This document shows positions 43,608 to 47,465 of a stretch of 47,465 bases of DNA, one piece after another. The notes under the pieces were generated by a model. It saw only the letters and a list, made by a program, of their open reading frames with translations. It had not been told where the DNA came from and made no database searches. Origin of the DNA: an uncultured Erysipelotrichaceae bacterium (lineage in GTDB: Bacteria; Bacillota_I; Bacilli_A; RF39; UBA660); contig CACZQK010000038.1 in NCBI GenBank assembly GCA_902783315.1, positions 1-47,465 on the forward strand, given 5' to 3'. A program made the position numbers and the translations under genes. Positions within the stretch are counted from its first letter, which is position 1. Every line of letters begins with the position of its first letter.

Positions 43608-43861
43608 TATTTATGATTTTTCTGAAATTCCAACAAAAGAATTTCTACTATTTTAGCTCGATCAATTTCTTGAATTTTATTCCTAGCATCCTTATAACTA
43701 GAAATATATCCAGGATCTCCACTAATCAAGTAACCAACAATCTGATTTGTTGGATTATATCCTCTCTCTTCTAAAGCATCATAAACTTCTTTCAATATTG
43801 TCCTTGTAAGCTCCGTATCAATTTTTTGAATATCAAATAAACTAGTTTGTTCTTGTGGCAT
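43607..43861 (-). CDS. reoM: IreB/ReoM regulatory phosphoprotein (DUF965)
   Basis: 84 residues. The family sequence: TSLFDIQKIDTELTRTIL, ALEERGYNPTNQIVGYLISGDP, YISSYKDARNKIQEIDR. The N-terminal Thr residues are the usual targets of the PASTA Ser/Thr kinase in the family. In Listeria and Enterococcus it controls peptidoglycan precursor synthesis (MurA turnover). Conserved neighbour of ruvX. GAGGTG precedes the ATG. Confidence 0.94.
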   Translation of the reverse strand: MPQEQTSLFDIQKIDTELTRTILKEVYDALEERGYNPTNQIVGYLISGDPGYISSYKDARNKIQEIDRAKIVEILLLEFQKNHK

Positions 43862-44224
43862 AACATCACCTCATTATAATCAAATACAATTATATTTTAA
43901 CATTATCAAAAAATATTTACAACCTCATTTTTTTATTATAATTTTTTCCACATGAGCACAATTTAGTATTTGTAATTTCTTTACTTTTACTATTATAACT
44001 ATTTTTATCAACTAATATCAAATATATTGAAAGCACCATATTAATATTATTCATCACAAATTCAGAACTTGGATAATTATAGCAATGGATACTTTTCAAA
44101 AAATTTCATAAATATCTTTTGACTCCATAAACATTCACCATAAAACTAGACATAAGAAATACGCTATTTATTTTGCTTATTAAAATTTTATATTAAAAAA
44201 AGGGAATTTGCATTTTCCACAAAC
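43862..44224 (-). other. Gap with no convincing gene
   Basis: About 360 bases. It holds the upstream region of the reoM operon, with a TATAAT about 12 bases before the ribosome binding site but no good -35, and a TTG-started frame of 60 residues (43917-44099) ending KLCSCGKNYNKK. The frame lacks a ribosome binding site; the C-x-C-G pattern is slightly reminiscent of a SEC-C zinc motif, so it may be a remnant. Nothing else is seen. Confidence 0.4.
44195..44217 (-). terminator. Weak terminator after the orphan gene
   Basis: Minus strand GGAA...TTCC with an eight-base interior, followed by C and a T run. The short stem makes this uncertain. Confidence 0.35.
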
Positions 44225-44656
44225 TCACTTTTTCAAAAGGGAAAGTGGAATAGATGAATCTTGAAAGTTATTCAAACCAAATTCATCAATCCATCTTTCA
44301 AATAGTTTACAAGAAAGATCCTCAAAATTTTGCACAATTTTACTATCCATGTCAAAACCAAGACGCTGAACAAGATAACACTGAATAGCCGAAAAAGTAT
44401 TACTAGTAGGTGAAGAGGTAGAATTTGTAACAGATTCTTGAAGCAAGACGTATAAGTCATAAATTTGTTCTTTACTCATTTCTGAACATTCAGATAATTC
44501 ATAATCATCAAAAGGCCCATCAAAACAACCACTTTTCAAAGACACAAAACACTCTATTAATTTTTTCTGACCTTTAGAAATAGAAACATCTACCCCTCTT
44601 TTTTCATTGTTATATTCTTCTACAACATTATATTTTCCTAATTGCCAAGTTGACAT
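44225..44656 (-). CDS. Hypothetical acidic protein
   Basis: 143 residues, soluble and acidic, no recognised family. Phrases such as DDYELSECSEMSKEQIYDLYVLLQ and FERWIDEFGLNN suggest helices; four Cys are spread over the chain. The ATG has a strong ribosome binding site (GGAGG) and a good promoter, so this is a real gene. No neighbour suggests a role. Confidence 0.65.
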   Translation of the reverse strand: MSTWQLGKYNVVEEYNNEKRGVDVSISKGQKKLIECFVSLKSGCFDGPFDDYELSECSEMSKEQIYDLYVLLQESVTNSTSSPTSNTFSAIQCYLVQRLGFDMDSKIVQNFEDLSCKLFERWIDEFGLNNFQDSSIPLSLLKK

Positions 44657-44690
44657 ACTGAAACCTCCAAATAAATTTAATTTTTAAAAT

Positions 44691-44718
44691 ATTATAGCAT
44701 TTCTAAAGTAATTTTCAA
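44691..44718 (-). promoter_or_regulatory. Promoter of the orphan gene
   Basis: Minus strand TTGAAA (44718-44713), 16 bases, TATAAT (44696-44691) preceded by TGC, an extended -10. Confidence 0.72.
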
Positions 44719-44741
44719 ACAAAACATACTTATTATTAATG

Positions 44742-45893
44742 CTATGCCGTATAAATAAATGCTATATAGAATGCAAAAACTGTAAATATACTAGCAATAA
44801 TCCAACCATTTACTTTTTCAAAAGCAGTACTTTTATCCTTTATTCCTAATGCCATAGTAATCATGGCACCTCCAATCAAACCACCAATATGAGCAAAATT
44901 ATCAATGCCTGGTATTAAAAATCCCAAACCTAAATTAAGAGCAATTATTGGCAAAATTTGGTTTTTTACAACATTACCAAGATAAACTCTATAATAGTAT
45001 CCAAAATAAACCAATGCACCCATCAATCCAAAAATAGCACCACTTGCCCCAACAGAAGCAACACCATGACTAAATGCTATCGAAAATAAAGAACCAATCA
45101 AACCAGAAAACAAATAGATAACAAAGTATTTTATTTTCCCAAAAAAGCTTTCAATTTGGGATCCAATAATATATAAAGAATAGCAATTTAAAAATAAATG
45201 CATGATATTCCCATGAAGAAAAATACCTGTAAACAAGCGATAATACTGTCCAGCCCTAATACTTGGACCATGAACACAAAAATTATTAATAATATTTTCA
45301 TATTCCCCAAATAGATTGGGAATAAGATAAAAAATAACATTAAGTGCAATGAAGAAATATGTTATATATGGTACTTTATTTTTAAACACATTCTCAATCT
45401 TCTTTGCATCTTCACGATTATGACGATTAATATCACTAGTAATTTTAGCAAACAATTCAAAACCATCTTCTTCATATTCCATCTTTTCTAATAAATCTGG
45501 AAAAGTTCTTTTAATAAAATCATTATTAGCAAGATCATTTTCATTTTTTATCTTAATTGCCATTAATTTTGGATCTTCATTAATTTCACTAGTAACATTA
45601 TCCCCCAAATCAAGAAAAATACTCATAACATTCATTTTCAAAGAAAATGTTTTCTTCTTTATTTTTTTAATAATTCTTTTTGTTTTAAAAACATCAAAAT
45701 TAAATTGTTCATCATTATGAATATAACCAGAAACAATTCGAACCACTTTACAATCTTCATTTAAATTCTCTAACCAAATTTCATTTTCAACCCCTTGCAA
45801 AATGATAGGATTATAATTTTTTTCTGTTATAAAATAATGTAAGAGTTTCATTGTAAGAATATTCTTATCATCTAGCATTATATCCGTATTCAT
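44742..45893 (-). CDS. Rhomboid protease with N-terminal cytosolic domain (YqgP/GlpG type)
   Basis: 383 residues. The first 170 residues form a cytosolic domain of the type seen in B. subtilis YqgP. The membrane domain has six to seven helices with HGNIMHLFLNCYSLY (oxyanion region), GASGAIFGLMGAL (nucleophile about Ser284) and AHIGGLIGG (base about His335). YqgP cleaves the magnesium transporter MgtE in B. subtilis. AGGAGGA precedes the ATG. It is divergent from tspO. Confidence 0.93.
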   Translation of the reverse strand: MNTDIMLDDKNILTMKLLHYFITEKNYNPIILQGVENEIWLENLNEDCKVVRIVSGYIHNDEQFNFDVFKTKRIIKKIKKKTFSLKMNVMSIFLDLGDNVTSEINEDPKLMAIKIKNENDLANNDFIKRTFPDLLEKMEYEEDGFELFAKITSDINRHNREDAKKIENVFKNKVPYITYFFIALNVIFYLIPNLFGEYENIINNFCVHGPSIRAGQYYRLFTGIFLHGNIMHLFLNCYSLYIIGSQIESFFGKIKYFVIYLFSGLIGSLFSIAFSHGVASVGASGAIFGLMGALVYFGYYYRVYLGNVVKNQILPIIALNLGLGFLIPGIDNFAHIGGLIGGAMITMALGIKDKSTAFEKVNGWIIASIFTVFAFYIAFIYTA

Positions 45894-45964
45894 AAAATTC
45901 CTCCTAAAAAACTAATAATATTATATAATAAAACATAAAATAATAAAAGAGGAGATGAAAAAAT

Positions 45965-46423
45965 ATGAAAAAACTTATTATTTTCTTATGTTGTCTATTA
46001 CCTTGGTTTATATCAAATATAATCCCCTTAGATTATAGCTATTACAAAGATTTAAAATTACCATTTTTTGCACCACCGCAATCCTTTTTTGGTATTGCTT
46101 GGTCCATTATTTACATATTAACAGCCATAACAATTTATTATGTAGTAACATCTTATGGTAAAATAAAAAACATTCCCAAAAGCTACAAAATTATTCTAAT
46201 AATAAATTATTTATTAAATCAAAGTTATACTCTTGTTTTCTTCGGTCTAAAAAATAATTTTTTAGGAATAATTTCTTCTTTAGGAACGTTTTTATCAACA
46301 CTATTTTTATATGAAGAAACCTCTTTAATTAATAGTAAAGTATCAAAATTATTATTTTCATATATTGCTTTATCTCTATTTGGAACAATCTTATCAATTG
46401 CAATATATCTATTAAATATGTAA
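45965..46423 (+). CDS. tspO: TspO/MBR-family membrane protein
   Basis: 152 residues, five membrane helices. Family blocks: LPFFAPPQSFFGIAWSIIY near residue 32-50, and NQSYTLVFFGLKN, matching the P-P-x-x-x-F-G-x-x-W and N-x-x-x-x-x-x-F-F-G patterns of tryptophan-rich sensory proteins, which bind porphyrins. The Trp-rich feature is reduced: only a few Trp remain. GAGGAG precedes the ATG. It is convergent with the histidine kinase gene, one base apart. Confidence 0.9.
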   Translation: MKKLIIFLCCLLPWFISNIIPLDYSYYKDLKLPFFAPPQSFFGIAWSIIYILTAITIYYVVTSYGKIKNIPKSYKIILIINYLLNQSYTLVFFGLKNNFLGIISSLGTFLSTLFLYEETSLINSKVSKLLFSYIALSLFGTILSIAIYLLNM

Positions 46424-47465
46424 TTATTCTGAAACAGAATTATGTTCTACATAAGTTCTTGCAATATCAAGAACTTTTTTATATTCCTCAAACAATTCAT
46501 TAAAGTGTTCTCCTACAAAATTAATATCATTTTCTTTACTTTTTAATTCATGTTGATAAGAAATATCAGCCAAAGTCATAAACCCTAAGTATTTACAATC
46601 ACTTTTTAACGAATGAACTTCAATTGCATAATTAGGCATATCAGATTTATTTTTATAATCAACAATTCTGCCCCATTTTTCTTCTACCTCTTTTACAAAA
46701 TCAGAAATAGTCATATTATACATTTCCATATCTCCAAGCAATTCTAAAGCATGATCTAAATCAACACCATTCGTCTTTAAATATTCAGCACCATAGGAAG
46801 TATCATTTACAGATTTTAAATCTTGAGATGTAGGATTAAAACTTTTTGTTACATCAACATTAAGAGGTACAACAGGAACAATGAAATCAGCAGGAATATT
46901 ATTTGATTCAGCAGCTAAACTTTCGATATTATTATCAATAGAAGAAGAATTATTTTCACTATAATTTCTATTCAAAGAATCTCCAAGAATTTCCTCTATG
47001 TTATCCTCTACTGGAATTACAGATTGTTGTTTTTCTTTCTCCTCTTCATTAATCGATTCAACAGCCAAAACTTCATCCCTACAAACAGGAAGTTCTTTTT
47101 TTAATTCTGAAGACAAATTCCCCAAATCTTCAGTAGCATTTCTACCTAAAATTTGATTAATAACTTGAATTAATTGTTCTTTTTCAATTGGCTTAGCTAA
47201 ATAGTCATCAAAACCATCAGCTAAATATTTCTCCCTCATACCTGTAATAGCGTTAGCTGTTAACGCAACAGTAGGTATTTTAAAACCTGGCATTTCTTTC
47301 AATTTATTTAAAGTTATAACGCCACTCATCTTAGGCATCATATCATCTAATAATATTAAATCATAAATCTCTCCACGTTTAATTCGATCAATACATTCAA
47401 ATCCACTATCACAAGTAACTACTTGATTAGCATGATAACGTTCTAATAACTTGCAAGTAACCTTC
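46424..47465 (-). CDS. Hybrid histidine kinase, C-terminal receiver and HPt domains (partial)
   Basis: The 5' part is beyond the window. The visible 347 residues begin in a receiver domain: KVTCKLLERYHANQVV, phospho-acceptor Asp in LILLDDMMPKMSG, then TVALTANAI and the DDYLAKPI lysine. A long acidic, low-complexity linker (about 100 residues) follows. The HPt domain holds AIEVHSLKSDCKYLGF with the phospho-His. This is the architecture of a BarA-like or other phosphorelay kinase, or of a multidomain receiver-HPt protein. Upstream sensing part not seen. Confidence 0.85.
   Translation of the reverse strand, partial: KVTCKLLERYHANQVVTCDSGFECIDRIKRGEIYDLILLDDMMPKMSGVITLNKLKEMPGFKIPTVALTANAITGMREKYLADGFDDYLAKPIEKEQLIQVINQILGRNATEDLGNLSSELKKELPVCRDEVLAVESINEEEKEKQQSVIPVEDNIEEILGDSLNRNYSENNSSSIDNNIESLAAESNNIPADFIVPVVPLNVDVTKSFNPTSQDLKSVNDTSYGAEYLKTNGVDLDHALELLGDMEMYNMTISDFVKEVEEKWGRIVDYKNKSDMPNYAIEVHSLKSDCKYLGFMTLADISYQHELKSKENDINFVGEHFNELFEEYKKVLDIARTYVEHNSVSE

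Noticed and set aside
43917-44099. 60-residue gene with C-S-C-G motif
   Set aside because: TTG start, no ribosome binding site, weak composition; kept only as a note in the gap entry.
46418-46445. Hairpin at the tspO/kinase junction (ATTCTG-AAA-CAGAAT)
   Set aside because: Perfect six-pair stem, but no T run on either side and it lies in coding sequence; not called a terminator.
1-47465. Mycoplasma-type code with TGA as Trp
   Set aside because: TGA ends several genes at coupled ATGA overlaps, and conserved Trp positions are TGG.
1-47465. tRNA, rRNA, CRISPR arrays, insertion sequences
   Set aside because: None seen: no direct repeat-spacer series, no cloverleaf-like runs with CCA-type ends, no transposase motif.

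Overview
This is a low-GC, gene-dense Bacillota (Firmicutes) chromosome segment using the standard code: TGA is a real stop (for example the ATGA overlap at 18444-18447) and Trp is TGG. Neighbourhoods from the Bacillus subtilis chromosome are preserved, notably yrzL-yrrK-yrzB-yrrL-yrrM-yrrN-yrrO...greA. The HrcA/CIRCE-like operator, MltG, sortase, IreB/ReoM and SigA promoters of TTGACA/TATAAT type point to a walled Gram-positive of the class Bacilli. An uncultured gut lineage (RF39-like or Erysipelotrichia-like) is plausible, but that is inference from style and cannot be fixed from this window.

Left part (1-10 kb): mostly housekeeping or isolated genes. These are a partial exported protein, htpG under a CIRCE-like operator, a WXG100-like/phosphodiester glycosidase fusion, an HD phosphohydrolase divergent from a minimal rhomboid, thymidine kinase, trpS, a DUF3603 protein, rmuC and a rhodanese. 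Two decayed genes (4663-5510 and about 6240-6603) flank tdk.

Centre (10-36.3 kb): one long minus-strand locus that combines two machines normally found apart. The type IV secretion part has VirD4, a SpoIID+C39-type wall hydrolase in the VirB1 role, a split VirB4, VirB3/PrgI, VirB6 and two VirB2-like pilins. The Tad pilus part has TadZ, TadE-like minor pilins, a small Flp-like pilin candidate, TadC, TadB, CpaF/TadA and CpaB. A class B sortase, a very Cys-rich 911-residue exported protein, and two related membrane-anchored surface proteins placed at opposite ends of the locus accompany them. I see no relaxase, integrase, transposase or att repeat, so this looks like a resident secretion, adhesion or DNA-handling device, not an integrative element. 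Internal promoters and terminators divide it into about five transcription units, one of them a single pilin gene with a near-consensus promoter and its own terminator.

Right part (36.3-47.5 kb): greA, a membrane protein, a dGTPase-like HD protein, then the cassette trhP2-trhP1-trmR (tRNA U34 hydroxylation and methylation), mltG, a DUF1292 gene, ruvX and ireB/reoM. After that come an orphan gene, a YqgP/GlpG-type rhomboid, TspO and the C-terminal part (receiver plus HPt) of a hybrid histidine kinase that runs off the window.

Limits: all family assignments come from reading motifs by eye, without database searches. Promoters and terminators are called from sequence pattern only.
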